Part shown: one piece after another, positions 9,883-18,888 of the stretch | Layout of the letters: each line of letters starts with the position of its first letter | How positions within the stretch are numbered: position 1 is the first letter of the stretch | NCBI GenBank assembly: GCA_947491825.1 | Contig: CANLLM010000017.1 | Span: 1 to 36,332, forward strand | Source of the DNA: Bacteroidota bacterium | GTDB lineage: Bacteria; Bacteroidota; Bacteroidia; UKL13-3 | Length of the DNA: 36,332 nucleotides | Direction: 5' to 3' | The notes under the pieces: model-generated | Told to the model about the DNA's origin: nothing | The model's input: only the letters and a program-made list of their open reading frames with translations | Databases searched by the model: none | Program-made: the position numbers and the translations under genes

Positions 9883-12800
9883 ATGCGTAAACTATTTTGT
9901 GTCTTAGTGATCTTACTAAATATCTGCTGGGTAAACAAAGCCCTTGCACAAAATACGAATCCCAATTATGGGATCTTTTTTCAAGCGGTTGCTAGGGACA
10001 ATTTCTCTAACCCTGCCAAAGACCGCGTTGTATTTGTAGAGTCTAGTATTTTACAATTTACTGCAAATGGAACCAAAGTATTAACAGAACTGCATCAAAC
10101 CACCACCGATGGTTTGGGTGTTTTTAGTATCAATATTGGTAGTGGCCAACGTCTTGGAGGTACCCTTAGTGGACTTGATAAGGTTGATTGGGCTAATGGA
10201 CCTTACTTTTTAGGGTTAAGAATTGCTATTAAGCCTTTATCACCTGTTTCAAACTGGGATTATACCAAAGAACTAATTGATTTAGGAGCTTCCGCCTTTG
10301 GAACTGTCCCTTATGCTTATTATGCTGGAAATTCGGCTGGCGTTAAAGATGTTGTAAAAACAACGGATACCGCTGCTATGCTTATGCCCTACGCTAAATC
10401 TCAAACATTAACCGCATTGGGTTTAAATAAATTGAATGTAGCTGATAGTATTTCTAAGTATGTAACGCCAACTCAATTGGCTGCAAAAACTTTTGATAGT
10501 ACTGCCATTTATAATCAGTTAGCATTAAAAGCAAATAGCGCTAATGTAACTACTTCTTTAGCTTCAAAATTAAATATTGCAGACAGTATTATTAAGTATG
10601 TTACCCCAACTCAATTGGCTGCAAAAACTTTTGATAGTACTGCCATTTATAATCAGTTAGCATTAAAAGCAAATAGCGCTAATGTAACTACTTCTTTAGC
10701 TTCAAAATTAAATATTGCAGACAGTATTAATAAGTATGTAACCCCAACTCAATTAGCTTCAAAAACATTTGATAGTACTGCTATTTATAATCAGTTAGCC
10801 TTAAAAGCAAATAGTGCTATTGTAACTACTTCGTTAGCTTCAAAATTAAATATTGCAGACAGTATTAATAATTATGTTACCCCAACTCAATTGGCTGCCA
10901 AAACATTTGATAGTACTGCTATTTATAATCAATTAGCTTTAAAAGCAAATACTGCTAGTGTAACTACTTCGTTAAATACTAAGGAAAGTTTAATTAATAA
11001 AACATTAGATGTTGTTTTAGATGGTGCTTCAGACATAAAATACCCTTCTGTTAAAGCAGTAAAAACTTATGTTGACGCTTCTATTGTTGCTAACACAACC
11101 CCTTTAACATTTACAGCCCCATTATCAAAATCAGGGTTTACGGTAAGTATCCCACAGGCAAACGCTTCTGTGAATGGTTATTTAAATTCGAGTGATTGGA
11201 ATTTATTTAATAATAAAATAGATGCATCACAAAAAGCAGCAATTAATGGAGTGGCTACCCTGGGTAACGATGGAAAAATCCCATCAAATCAAATACCTTC
11301 AATTTCATTCCAAAGTGCAACTGTTGTTGCTAGTCAAGCTGCAATGTTGTCTATCACAGGTGCTCAAGTAGGAAGTATTGCCATTAGAACAGACAATAAT
11401 AAGAACTATGTATTAAGTAATACACCTTCAACTACCTTGTCAAACTGGATTGAATTAGCAACGCCAAATTCTGTAACAAGTGTGAATGGTTTTGCTGGGC
11501 CTAATGTAAGTATAACTACAAATGATGTAAACGAGGGTATTAACAATAAATATTATACCGATGCTAGAGTGAAAAGTGCGATAAGTGCAACTTCTCCAAT
11601 GTTTTTTAATAGCAGTACTGGTGCGTTTTCCATTACTCAAGCAAGTATAACTACCGACGGTTTTTTAAGTGCGACAGATTGGAGCATATTTAAAAATAAA
11701 CAAAACGCATTAACAGCAGGTACAGATTATGTAACTCCTTCTCAAATTACTTTAACTAGTTTAGGTGCAGAGGCAGTTGCAAATAAGAGTAATAATATTT
11801 TAGCGGATGGTACATCGACTACAAAATATCCTTCTGTAAAAATGATAAAGGATTATGTAGATCAACAAAGTGCGAATGCAGGAGTTGCTGATAATAGTAT
11901 TTCTTCTGCAAAAATAAATGGAACTATCGCAATCACGAAAGGGGGGACTGGCGCTACAACTGCTGCTGACGCAAGAACCAATTTAGGATTGGTGATTGGG
12001 ACCGATGTAATGGCTGCTAATGCATCAACTACTTTGACTGGTGATGTTGCAGGTTCAGGTAACGGAAGTTTTGCCACTACTGTAAATAGTGTTGGCGGTG
12101 TGAGTTCATCAACTATTGCCACCTTGCCTACAACAGTTGCTTCTAATATAGTGAGCATTACTGCGAATGCAACAGCAATAGCTGCAGAAGCAACAACTGC
12201 AAGAGCAGCGGAGCAAACTTTGACAACAAATTTAACTGCCTTAACAACAACAGTTAACTCAAATACTGCGAGCATTGCTTCAAACATAAGTAGTATAAAT
12301 AGCTTAACGACAAGTGTAAATTCAAATACGGCAAGTATCACTGCAAACGCAACAGCAATAGCCTTAGAAGCTACAACTGCAAGAGCAGCAGAACAAGCAT
12401 TAACAACAACAGTAAATGCTAACACTGCAAGCATTACTGCGAATGCAACAGCAATAGCTGCAGAAGCTACAACTGCAAGAGCAGCGGAACAAACTTTGAC
12501 CACAAATTTAACGGCCTTAACAACAACAGTAAATGCTAACACGGCAAGTATTACAGCAAATACTGCAATCATTAATAATCTAACTACAAGTGTGAATGCA
12601 AATACGGCAAGTATTACAGCGAATGCATCAGCAATTGCTTCAGAAGCAACGACTGCTAGAGCTGCAGAACAAGCATTAACGAATAATGTGAACGCAAACA
12701 CCGCAAGTATAACTGCAAATACTGCAAGCATTAATAATTTAACAACAAGTGTAAATGCTAATACGGCAAGTATCACAGCAAACGCAACAGCAATAGCCGC

Positions 12801-15800
12801 TGAGGCAACAACTGCAAGAGCAGCGGAACAAACTTTAACCACAAATTTAACGGCCTTAACAACAACAGTAAATGCTAACACGGTAAGTATAACTGCGAAT
12901 GCATCAGCAATTGCTGCAGAAGCAACAACTGCGAGAGCAGCAGAACAAGCATTAACTACAAGTGTGAATGCAAATACGGCAAGTATTACAGCGAATGCAT
13001 CAGCAATTGCTTCAGAAACAACGACTGCTAGAGCTGCAGAACAAGCATTAACGAATAATGTGAACGCAAATACAGCAAGCATTACTGCTAATACTGCAGA
13101 CATATTATTGAAAGCGCCTATTGCTTCACCTACATTTACTGGGACTCCTTCTGCTCCAACGCCAGCAACAATTGATAATTCAACTAAAATTGCTACAACT
13201 GAATATGTAAAAGCAAACTTATCAACGGTTAGTGCAGGTACGTTAACTGGAACAACCTTGGCTTCAACAATTACCGGTTCAAGTTTAACAAGTGTTGGCA
13301 CTATAACAAGTGGTGTATGGAGTGGAACTGCTATTGCAATAGTCAATGGTGGTACAGGTGCGACAAGCGCTGTAGGTGCGTTAACAAATTTAGGAGCTGA
13401 AGCGGTTGCAAATAAAAGTACAGATATCACTGCAGATGCGGCATCAACTTCAAAATATCCAAGTGTAAAAACAATAAAAGATTATGTTGATACAAGAGTT
13501 GCTTCTGCCGCTGTTGCTGACGGAAGTTTAACAAATGTAAAATTAGTTAACAGCAGTTCTACTTTAGGATCAACTACTTTAACCTTAGGTGGAACCGTTA
13601 CTTCGGTCACGGGATTAACATCATTAGAATCAACAAACTTAACAGGGACTTTATTAGGTACCGCAACTACGGCAAATAATTTAGCTGGTGGTTTATCCGG
13701 ATCTATTCCTTACCAAACTGCAGCAGGTACAACTGCCATGATTCCAGTAGGATCAGCGAATCAGTTTTTAACTTCAGTTGCAGGGGGGACTTATACTTGG
13801 ACATCCACTTCTGCTGTAACAGGAAATTTTGTTCCTTATACAGGTGCATCTGGTGCTGTGAATTTAGGAGCGTATGATTTAACAGTGAATGGATTAACAG
13901 TGGGTAAAGGTGGCGGATCAGATGTAAGTAATACTGCTGTGGGGAATAAAGCTTTGTTTAACAACGTGATTGGTGGTGTTGCACCGCACCATGGTACAAA
14001 CAATGCAGCTTTTGGATACCAAAGTATGATGTCTAATACTAATGGATTTAGTAATACGAGTGTGGGGAATATTGCACTGAAAGCTAATACAACAGGTTCA
14101 TGGAATACTGCAATGGGATATGGTGCATTGACAGCAATTTCCGCCGGTTTTGAAAATACAGGGATTGGTATGGGGTCATTAGATAACTTGACCACAGGTT
14201 CAAATAATATAGCAATTGGTTCACAGGCTGGAAGAAATAGTAGCGCTGGTTCTTTGACAACTTCCAATCAAAGTATTTTCATTGGTAGTACGACAAGGCC
14301 AAAAGCTAATTCTAGTTCTAATGAAATCGTAATTGGACATGTCGCGACAGGTAATGGTAACAACACCGTTACAATTGGGAATGCAGCCATTGGAGCCAAC
14401 TACTTTAGTGGATCTATTAATTTAACAGGTAATGTAAACGGTGGAACTTGGAGCGGAACAACTATTGGAAGTAATTATGGTGGTGCTGGTGCTGTCAATG
14501 GAATTTTAAAAGCCAATGGTAGTGGAGTGGTAAGTGCGGCTGTTGCAGGAACAGATTATATGGCAGCGAATGCTACAACCTCATTAACTGGAGATGTTAC
14601 AGGATCGGGTTCTGGTACTTTTACAACAACATTAAGTACGAGTGGTGTAACTGCTGGATCATATGGTTCAACAACTGCAATCCCAACATTTACGGTTGAT
14701 GCAAAGGGTAGGTTAACTGCTGCTAGTACTGTTGGAATTACAGCTGGTGTTTCTTCATTAAATTATACGTCAGCTACATCATATGCTGCTGGTGGAACAA
14801 TTAGTGGAACGAGCTTAACTTTAGCAGCTGCGGATGCCTCGAATCCAGGATTGATTTCTACGGGAGCGCAAACTATTGGAGGTGCAAAAACATTTAGCTC
14901 AACAACTATATTTAATGAGGATATTAAAGTTAATGATATTACTATTGGTATAGGTAGAAGAGACAATTCTTCAATAACTAGTACTGCGTTAGGAAAATTA
15001 GCACTGGGGCTTAATACAACTGGAAGTGGAAATACTGCTCTTGGTCAACTATCGATGAGCTTTAACACAACAGGTGGATTTAACTCAGCTACTGGATCTC
15101 AAAGTTTAGGTTCAAATACAACAGGTAGTTTTAATACGGCCTTTGGAAATCAAACTTTAAATTCTAACACAACAGGAACTTATAATACGGCAATAGGTTT
15201 TCAGGCTAATGTATCATCAGGAAATTTAACCAATTCGACAGCTATTGGTAACAATGCATTGGTAACGGCAAGTAATACAATTCAGTTAGGAAATTCAAAT
15301 GTTACAAGTGTATTAACAAGTGGAACAATTAGTGCAACAGGGTTAAGTCTAACAGGTAATTTAAGTGCAGCGGCTGGAACGTTCTCTTCCACTTTATCAG
15401 CTGGAGCATCTACACTTGCTAGTGCATCTATTACAGGGGCTACTAGTTTATCTACACTTACCGCATCTGGTAATTCGACATTAACTTCTCTTACTGCTAC
15501 AGGTGCTGCAACATTTAGTAGTACGGTTAAAATATCTACAGGTGCAGGTTTAAATAAAGTATTGACCTCAGATGCAAGTGGTAATGCAACCTGGAAATCT
15601 GGTTATACTGCATTGAGCATAAAAACAGTTGATTACACTTTAACTTTAGATGATAATTACATTATTGTAGGTTCTTCTGCAGCAACCGGTAGAATATTCA
15701 CATTGCCAACTGCAGTAGGTAATAGCGGAAAAGAATACACGATAAAAAATGTAAGTGCATTTAGCATTACGATCGCTTCAACTGAGGGTAAATTAGTTCA

Positions 15801-15915
15801 AGATTTTACAACAACAGGATCTACAACAGCATCAGTTGGAATTGAACCTTCAAACAACTGGATTAAAGTTGTTTCGGACGGAACTGATTGGATCGTATTC
15901 AGAGCATTATTTTAA
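9883..15915 (+). CDS. Giant secreted tail-fibre/YadA-head-like surface protein, 2010 residues
   Basis: A Sec signal peptide ending NKALAQ (about 1-23) is followed by the N-terminal beta domain common in Bacteroidota 'tail fiber domain' proteins (about 30-150: 'FQAVARD', 'VDWANGPYFLGL', 'TVPYAYYA'). Then come four 46-residue repeats (from residue 192) and linkers containing the phage-fibre motifs 'KYPSVKxxKxYVD' (three times) and 'GGTGAT' (twice). A Thr/Ala/Asn-rich coiled-coil-like block spans about 759-1073. Two blocks of YadA-head-like repeats of the form 'NTAxG..AL..NTTG..N' lie at about 1347-1496 and 1687-1806. A beta-rich C-terminal domain (about 1907-2010) resembles phage fibre tips. 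YadA-type heads and such coiled coils are trimeric in known proteins, so a trimeric fibre is inferred. No YadA anchor barrel and no T9SS sorting domain are visible. It is the first and largest gene of the operon. Confidence 0.85.
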   Translation: MRKLFCVLVILLNICWVNKALAQNTNPNYGIFFQAVARDNFSNPAKDRVVFVESSILQFTANGTKVLTELHQTTTDGLGVFSINIGSGQRLGGTLSGLDKVDWANGPYFLGLRIAIKPLSPVSNWDYTKELIDLGASAFGTVPYAYYAGNSAGVKDVVKTTDTAAMLMPYAKSQTLTALGLNKLNVADSISKYVTPTQLAAKTFDSTAIYNQLALKANSANVTTSLASKLNIADSIIKYVTPTQLAAKTFDSTAIYNQLALKANSANVTTSLASKLNIADSINKYVTPTQLASKTFDSTAIYNQLALKANSAIVTTSLASKLNIADSINNYVTPTQLAAKTFDSTAIYNQLALKANTASVTTSLNTKESLINKTLDVVLDGASDIKYPSVKAVKTYVDASIVANTTPLTFTAPLSKSGFTVSIPQANASVNGYLNSSDWNLFNNKIDASQKAAINGVATLGNDGKIPSNQIPSISFQSATVVASQAAMLSITGAQVGSIAIRTDNNKNYVLSNTPSTTLSNWIELATPNSVTSVNGFAGPNVSITTNDVNEGINNKYYTDARVKSAISATSPMFFNSSTGAFSITQASITTDGFLSATDWSIFKNKQNALTAGTDYVTPSQITLTSLGAEAVANKSNNILADGTSTTKYPSVKMIKDYVDQQSANAGVADNSISSAKINGTIAITKGGTGATTAADARTNLGLVIGTDVMAANASTTLTGDVAGSGNGSFATTVNSVGGVSSSTIATLPTTVASNIVSITANATAIAAEATTARAAEQTLTTNLTALTTTVNSNTASIASNISSINSLTTSVNSNTASITANATAIALEATTARAAEQALTTTVNANTASITANATAIAAEATTARAAEQTLTTNLTALTTTVNANTASITANTAIINNLTTSVNANTASITANASAIASEATTARAAEQALTNNVNANTASITANTASINNLTTSVNANTASITANATAIAAEATTARAAEQTLTTNLTALTTTVNANTVSITANASAIAAEATTARAAEQALTTSVNANTASITANASAIASETTTARAAEQALTNNVNANTASITANTADILLKAPIASPTFTGTPSAPTPATIDNSTKIATTEYVKANLSTVSAGTLTGTTLASTITGSSLTSVGTITSGVWSGTAIAIVNGGTGATSAVGALTNLGAEAVANKSTDITADAASTSKYPSVKTIKDYVDTRVASAAVADGSLTNVKLVNSSSTLGSTTLTLGGTVTSVTGLTSLESTNLTGTLLGTATTANNLAGGLSGSIPYQTAAGTTAMIPVGSANQFLTSVAGGTYTWTSTSAVTGNFVPYTGASGAVNLGAYDLTVNGLTVGKGGGSDVSNTAVGNKALFNNVIGGVAPHHGTNNAAFGYQSMMSNTNGFSNTSVGNIALKANTTGSWNTAMGYGALTAISAGFENTGIGMGSLDNLTTGSNNIAIGSQAGRNSSAGSLTTSNQSIFIGSTTRPKANSSSNEIVIGHVATGNGNNTVTIGNAAIGANYFSGSINLTGNVNGGTWSGTTIGSNYGGAGAVNGILKANGSGVVSAAVAGTDYMAANATTSLTGDVTGSGSGTFTTTLSTSGVTAGSYGSTTAIPTFTVDAKGRLTAASTVGITAGVSSLNYTSATSYAAGGTISGTSLTLAAADASNPGLISTGAQTIGGAKTFSSTTIFNEDIKVNDITIGIGRRDNSSITSTALGKLALGLNTTGSGNTALGQLSMSFNTTGGFNSATGSQSLGSNTTGSFNTAFGNQTLNSNTTGTYNTAIGFQANVSSGNLTNSTAIGNNALVTASNTIQLGNSNVTSVLTSGTISATGLSLTGNLSAAAGTFSSTLSAGASTLASASITGATSLSTLTASGNSTLTSLTATGAATFSSTVKISTGAGLNKVLTSDASGNATWKSGYTALSIKTVDYTLTLDDNYIIVGSSAATGRIFTLPTAVGNSGKEYTIKNVSAFSITIASTEGKLVQDFTTTGSTTASVGIEPSNNWIKVVSDGTDWIVFRALF
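10456..10977 (+). repeat. Four 138-base tandem repeats inside the giant fibre gene
   Basis: In-frame copies begin at 10456, 10594, 10732 and 10870, each encoding 46 residues with 'TPTQLAAKTFDSTAIYNQLA' or a close variant. Copies 1 and 2 are almost identical at the DNA level; copies 3 and 4 carry more changes, and copy 4 loses the pattern near its end. The whole-codon period means gain or loss of a copy keeps the frame. Confidence 0.93.
12157..13101 (+). repeat. Degenerate coiled-coil-coding repeats (NTASITAN / TTARAAEQ units)
   Basis: Units of the kind 'NANTASITANATAIA-EATTARAAEQ' alternate with 'TLTTNLTALTTTV' and 'INNLTTSV' segments. The hydrophobic residues are regularly spaced, as in trimeric fibre stalks. 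Several stretches of DNA recur almost unchanged, so recombination could change the stalk length. Confidence 0.85.
13921..14370 (+). repeat. First block of YadA-head-like repeats
   Basis: Repeats such as 'SNTAVGNKAL', 'NAAFGYQSMM', 'NTSVGNIAL', 'NTAMGYGAL' and 'NIAIGSQAG' follow the 14-16-residue pattern of YadA-type left-handed beta-roll heads. They encode about residues 1347-1496 of the giant protein. Confidence 0.8.
14941..15300 (+). repeat. Second block of YadA-head-like repeats
   Basis: Repeats such as 'STALGKLALGLNTTG', 'NTALGQLSMSFNTTG' and 'NTAFGNQTLNSNTTG' are more regular than those of the first block. They encode about residues 1687-1806, between the linker region and the C-terminal domain. 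Confidence 0.82.
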
Positions 15916-15945
15916 CCATACCCGAATTTAACTAATACAATAGCA

Positions 15946-16170
15946 ATGGAAAACATAACTATATCAAATCCTTTCAAGGTGCTTTCTAAAAGAGAAAAAG
16001 AAGTGCTTCAACTTATATTGCAAGGGGTTCAGGTTAAAGATATCAGTGCTGCAATGGATTTGAAATCAAATACCATTTCTACTTTTAAAAAAAGCATCTT
16101 ATCAAAAACTGGAGTGCGTAATAATATTGAACTTTTTAAATTGGCGCAAGAACATAATCTAGTTAAATAA
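15946..16170 (+). CDS. Stand-alone LuxR/GerE-type helix-turn-helix protein, 74 residues
   Basis: The protein is essentially only a NarL/FixJ/LuxR-type DNA-binding domain. 'REKEVL' at 16-21 opens the first helix, 'VKDISAAMDL' forms the scaffold helix, and 'SNTISTFKKSILSK' at 41-54 is the recognition helix, followed by 'GVRNNIEL'. The His usual in 'TVKxHxxxI' is replaced by Phe47. There is no receiver, autoinducer-binding or kinase-responsive domain and no signal peptide, so it should be a cytoplasmic regulator without an input domain. It begins 30 bases after the giant fibre gene, and its stop codon overlaps the next start (TAATG), which suggests translational coupling. It is the only clearly cytoplasmic protein of the ten-gene locus. 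Autoregulation of the operon is an inference. Confidence 0.88.
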   Translation: MENITISNPFKVLSKREKEVLQLILQGVQVKDISAAMDLKSNTISTFKKSILSKTGVRNNIELFKLAQEHNLVK

Positions 16171-16712
16171 TGAAACAATTATTATTTATCATATTTCTGT
16201 GTATTACCCATACAATAATGGCACAAACTGGCATTGGTACAACTTCGCCTGCTGTCAAACTGCACGTAAAGTCCAATGGCCCCATTTTCAGATTAGAAGG
16301 ATCGGACCATGCTTATATGGAATGGTACCCACAAGGCTCAAGCACACGCTATGGCTATATGGGTTACCCATCCGCAAGTTCAACGCAACTCACTCTCATG
16401 AATCAATCTTCGACGGGATTGATGGCTTTTGGTACCAATGGAACGAACAAAATGTTTTTAACCTTAGATGTTAAATTTGGTAATTGGGATTATGTAACTG
16501 AAAATGGACTGAGTCAAAGAATGCCTTGGTATAGTAATACATCAGGTGGTGGATATGGTTTAATTACTACTGATGATGGTTCTGGAAATTGGTGGGGTAC
16601 TTTAATTGCTGCCGGAGCTTGTAATTGTTTTGTTCCAACACCTTGGATACAAGATGCGGGAGGCGGAACTGCAAATACAGATCCTGGGATTATTTGGTAT
16701 TGGGTAAGATAA
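16170..16712 (+). CDS. Small secreted protein with TGIGTTSP start, fibre-associated
   Basis: This 180-residue protein has a signal peptide ending TIMAQ (about 1-19). 'TGIGTTSPAVKLHVKSNG' follows, the N-terminal signature shared by many Bacteroidota fibre-like proteins and by the two 219-residue proteins in this locus. The rest is rich in Gly, Ser, Thr and aromatic residues and ends in 'PGIIWYWVR'; the late 'GACNCF' holds its only cysteine pair. No enzyme motif is visible. Its start overlaps the stop of the HTH gene by one base. A role as a tip or receptor-binding part of a surface fibre is inferred from composition and context; it lacks a T9SS sorting domain and a lipobox. Confidence 0.75.
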   Translation: MKQLLFIIFLCITHTIMAQTGIGTTSPAVKLHVKSNGPIFRLEGSDHAYMEWYPQGSSTRYGYMGYPSASSTQLTLMNQSSTGLMAFGTNGTNKMFLTLDVKFGNWDYVTENGLSQRMPWYSNTSGGGYGLITTDDGSGNWWGTLIAAGACNCFVPTPWIQDAGGGTANTDPGIIWYWVR

Positions 16713-16735
16713 ATTTTAATTAAAGAGTTTAATAC

Positions 16736-17395
16736 ATGAAAAGATTTTTCATTTTTATAGGGTTGATAATAGCATTAAATGTGAATGCTCAAACTGGTAT
16801 TGGTACCACTTCGCCTAATGCCTCTGCAAAATTAGAAGTAGCGTCATCTACCCAAGGATTTTTGCCGCCACGTGTAGCATTAACTGGAACAAATGATAAT
16901 ACTACTATTAAAAATAGTGCAGGATCTTCCGTTACACCTGCAACAGGACTAGTGGTATTTAATACCAATACAGCTGGCACTTCACCTAACAATGTTGTTC
17001 CGGGGTATTACTTTTGGAATGGTACAGCTTGGATAAATTTAATTGGTTCCAACACTTCAAACACATTAACAGGTAATGGTACAACGAGTACTATAACTAA
17101 TTTTGGATCCGTAATTAATGATCAAAATTCCGGATTTACTTTAGGCAATGCAGATAATGGGAAGATTATTGTGATTAATAGCTCAAGTGCACAAACTATT
17201 ACGGTTCCATCCTTGTCGGTAGGGTTTAATTGTATGATCGTACAAAGAGGTACAGGACAACTGACTCTTGCTGCATCTGGGGTGACAATTAATAACCGTT
17301 ATGGGTTTACGAAGACAGCGGGTCAGCATTCAATTCTTACACTAGTTAGTATCGCTGCTGGATTATTTATATCATCAGGAGACATGACAAATTAA
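16736..17395 (+). CDS. Secreted fibre-like protein, 219 residues (copy 1 of paralogous pair)
   Basis: A signal peptide ending NVNAQ (about 1-19) precedes 'TGIGTTSPNASAKLEVASS' and 'GFLPPRVALTGTND'. A middle 'PGYYFWNGTAWINL' segment and a C-terminal beta domain follow: 'NADNGKIIVINSSSAQTITV', then 'GFNCMIVQRGTGQLTLAASG'. That C-terminal pattern is common at the ends of phage tail fibres and related surface proteins. It has the same length and domain order as the protein at 20570-21229. Only 5 bases separate it from the PA14/fibrinogen-like gene, so the two are probably made together. The likely role is a knob or adaptor on the cell surface; this is inference. Confidence 0.77.
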   Translation: MKRFFIFIGLIIALNVNAQTGIGTTSPNASAKLEVASSTQGFLPPRVALTGTNDNTTIKNSAGSSVTPATGLVVFNTNTAGTSPNNVVPGYYFWNGTAWINLIGSNTSNTLTGNGTTSTITNFGSVINDQNSGFTLGNADNGKIIVINSSSAQTITVPSLSVGFNCMIVQRGTGQLTLAASGVTINNRYGFTKTAGQHSILTLVSIAAGLFISSGDMTN

Positions 17396-17400
17396 TTGAA

Positions 17401-18858
17401 ATGAAAAAAGTAATTATCTTTCTCTTGGTACTCATTAATTCAGTTGTAAATGGTCAACTATTTACACCATACCAAGGGATACACAATCAGCCAAAAGTGC
17501 AGTTGGATTATTGGGTGTATAGTACACATGCTGGGAATGGATCTACTAACCAGTATCCAGCTGTGGCAGGTAGTAAAGCTGATTTGGATAATATTTTCAA
17601 CTCCAATAATTCTAATACTACCTTAGTCAGAACGGGAAGAACGAATTCAACAAGAATATTGGATTGGCAATCCAGCACAGATTTAAATGCTTTAGGAATC
17701 ACTGCGCCAAATAGCGGTACTTATTTTGCTATAAAAGTGCAAGGGACATTTATTCCGCTTGAATCTGGGACTTATATTTTCACATTAGAATCGGATGACG
17801 CGAGTGATTTAACTATTAATGGTAATACCATTATTTCAACGTATGTAGGGCAAGCACTTCCTGCATTAGGAACGCGAACGGGAAATATAAGTTTAACAGC
17901 AGGTCAGAAATATTTTTTTGAAGCACGTATGCAGCAGGGTGGTGGTGGTTATGGTATGAGATTATTTTGGAAGTCGCCTATCCAAGCTGCTGCACCATCT
18001 ACTTATCAAACTAGTATTCCTGTCAATACCTACTACCAAACTTGGATACAGAATTTACAAGAATTGATAGCCAATCCTGACATGGATGGGTCTTCTTCAG
18101 CAAAGGCAGCGCCTAGTGCTAAGTATCTACAAAATGCGTTTGGGAATTATAATGACGGTTCCTATTGGATTAATTTGCCTTATGTAGGACCTACGCAACT
18201 TTATTGTTTATTGAGTTCGACTATTGATGGCGGCGGCTGGATGATGATGATGAAAGCAACTCGAGGAACAACATTTAATTATTCGAGTACTTATTGGACG
18301 GCTATTAATACGTTGAATCCGTTGGCATATAATCGTAGCGATGGTGATGCAAAATTTGATGCCATGAATTATTTTTATTCCAAGGATATGATGGCACTTT
18401 TCCCTGATATCGCTTCGAATTATGGAGGAGGCAATGGAGGAAGTCTTAATTTGCTTAGTAATTACAACAATTGGTGTTGGTTACAAAATAATTTCAACAA
18501 TGGAATTCGCATCACGCCAGTTGGCTTTTTTACCAATGCTAACAGATTGTATTACCGTGATGCAAATACATTTACAGGTAAGGGGACAGCATTTTCATCT
18601 CAAACTGATGTGCGTTTTTATGGATATAATTACACGAGCGGAAATGGGTCGAATGTTCGATGGGGATTTGGGTGGAATGAAAATGGCGGGGGATTATATC
18701 CTAATGGTGTGGAAGGGTCAAACGATGTATCGGGAGGAATAGGGATGTCCGGTGTATTCACAACAGGAGTAAATTATTCCGCAGGAGATCAAATTTCTTG
18801 TTGTCAAAATGGCACAGGTATAAATAGAAGTGCAAGGGTAGAAATTTATATAAGATAA
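17401..18858 (+). CDS. Secreted PA14 plus fibrinogen/intelectin-like adhesin
   Basis: This 485-residue protein has a signal peptide ending SVVNGQ (about 1-19). Residues of about 30-205 form a PA14-like domain ('GTYIFTLESDDASDLTINGN', 'AGQKYFFEARMQQGGG', 'MRLFWKSP'), a beta-barrel fold often binding carbohydrate. From about 235 to the end it resembles fibrinogen-related/intelectin-like domains: 'YNDGSYWINLP', 'QLYCLLSS', 'DGGGWMMMMKATRG' (about 275) and late Gly/Asn-rich loops with 'QISCCQNG'. Such domains bind sugars or surface groups, so it is a probable adhesin. It follows the 219-residue gene by 5 bases. No T9SS sorting domain, lipobox or membrane anchor is seen at the C-terminus, so how it is held at the surface is open. 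Confidence 0.83.
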   Translation: MKKVIIFLLVLINSVVNGQLFTPYQGIHNQPKVQLDYWVYSTHAGNGSTNQYPAVAGSKADLDNIFNSNNSNTTLVRTGRTNSTRILDWQSSTDLNALGITAPNSGTYFAIKVQGTFIPLESGTYIFTLESDDASDLTINGNTIISTYVGQALPALGTRTGNISLTAGQKYFFEARMQQGGGGYGMRLFWKSPIQAAAPSTYQTSIPVNTYYQTWIQNLQELIANPDMDGSSSAKAAPSAKYLQNAFGNYNDGSYWINLPYVGPTQLYCLLSSTIDGGGWMMMMKATRGTTFNYSSTYWTAINTLNPLAYNRSDGDAKFDAMNYFYSKDMMALFPDIASNYGGGNGGSLNLLSNYNNWCWLQNNFNNGIRITPVGFFTNANRLYYRDANTFTGKGTAFSSQTDVRFYGYNYTSGNGSNVRWGFGWNENGGGLYPNGVEGSNDVSGGIGMSGVFTTGVNYSAGDQISCCQNGTGINRSARVEIYIR

Positions 18859-18888
18859 TATAAGTATAAAAAATTAATTAAAATACAA

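Noticed and set aside
10456-10977. Regular repeats considered as a CRISPR array
   Set aside because: The units are 138 bases, contiguous, in frame with a long coding sequence and without unique spacers; no cas gene is near.
11862-13430. 522-codon open frame on the minus strand inside the giant fibre gene
   Set aside because: It is the mirror of the Thr/Ala/Asn-rich repeats: their codons read backward give long Val/Ala/Phe-rich frames without stops. It has no start context, and the plus-strand protein has a signal peptide and recognisable modules.
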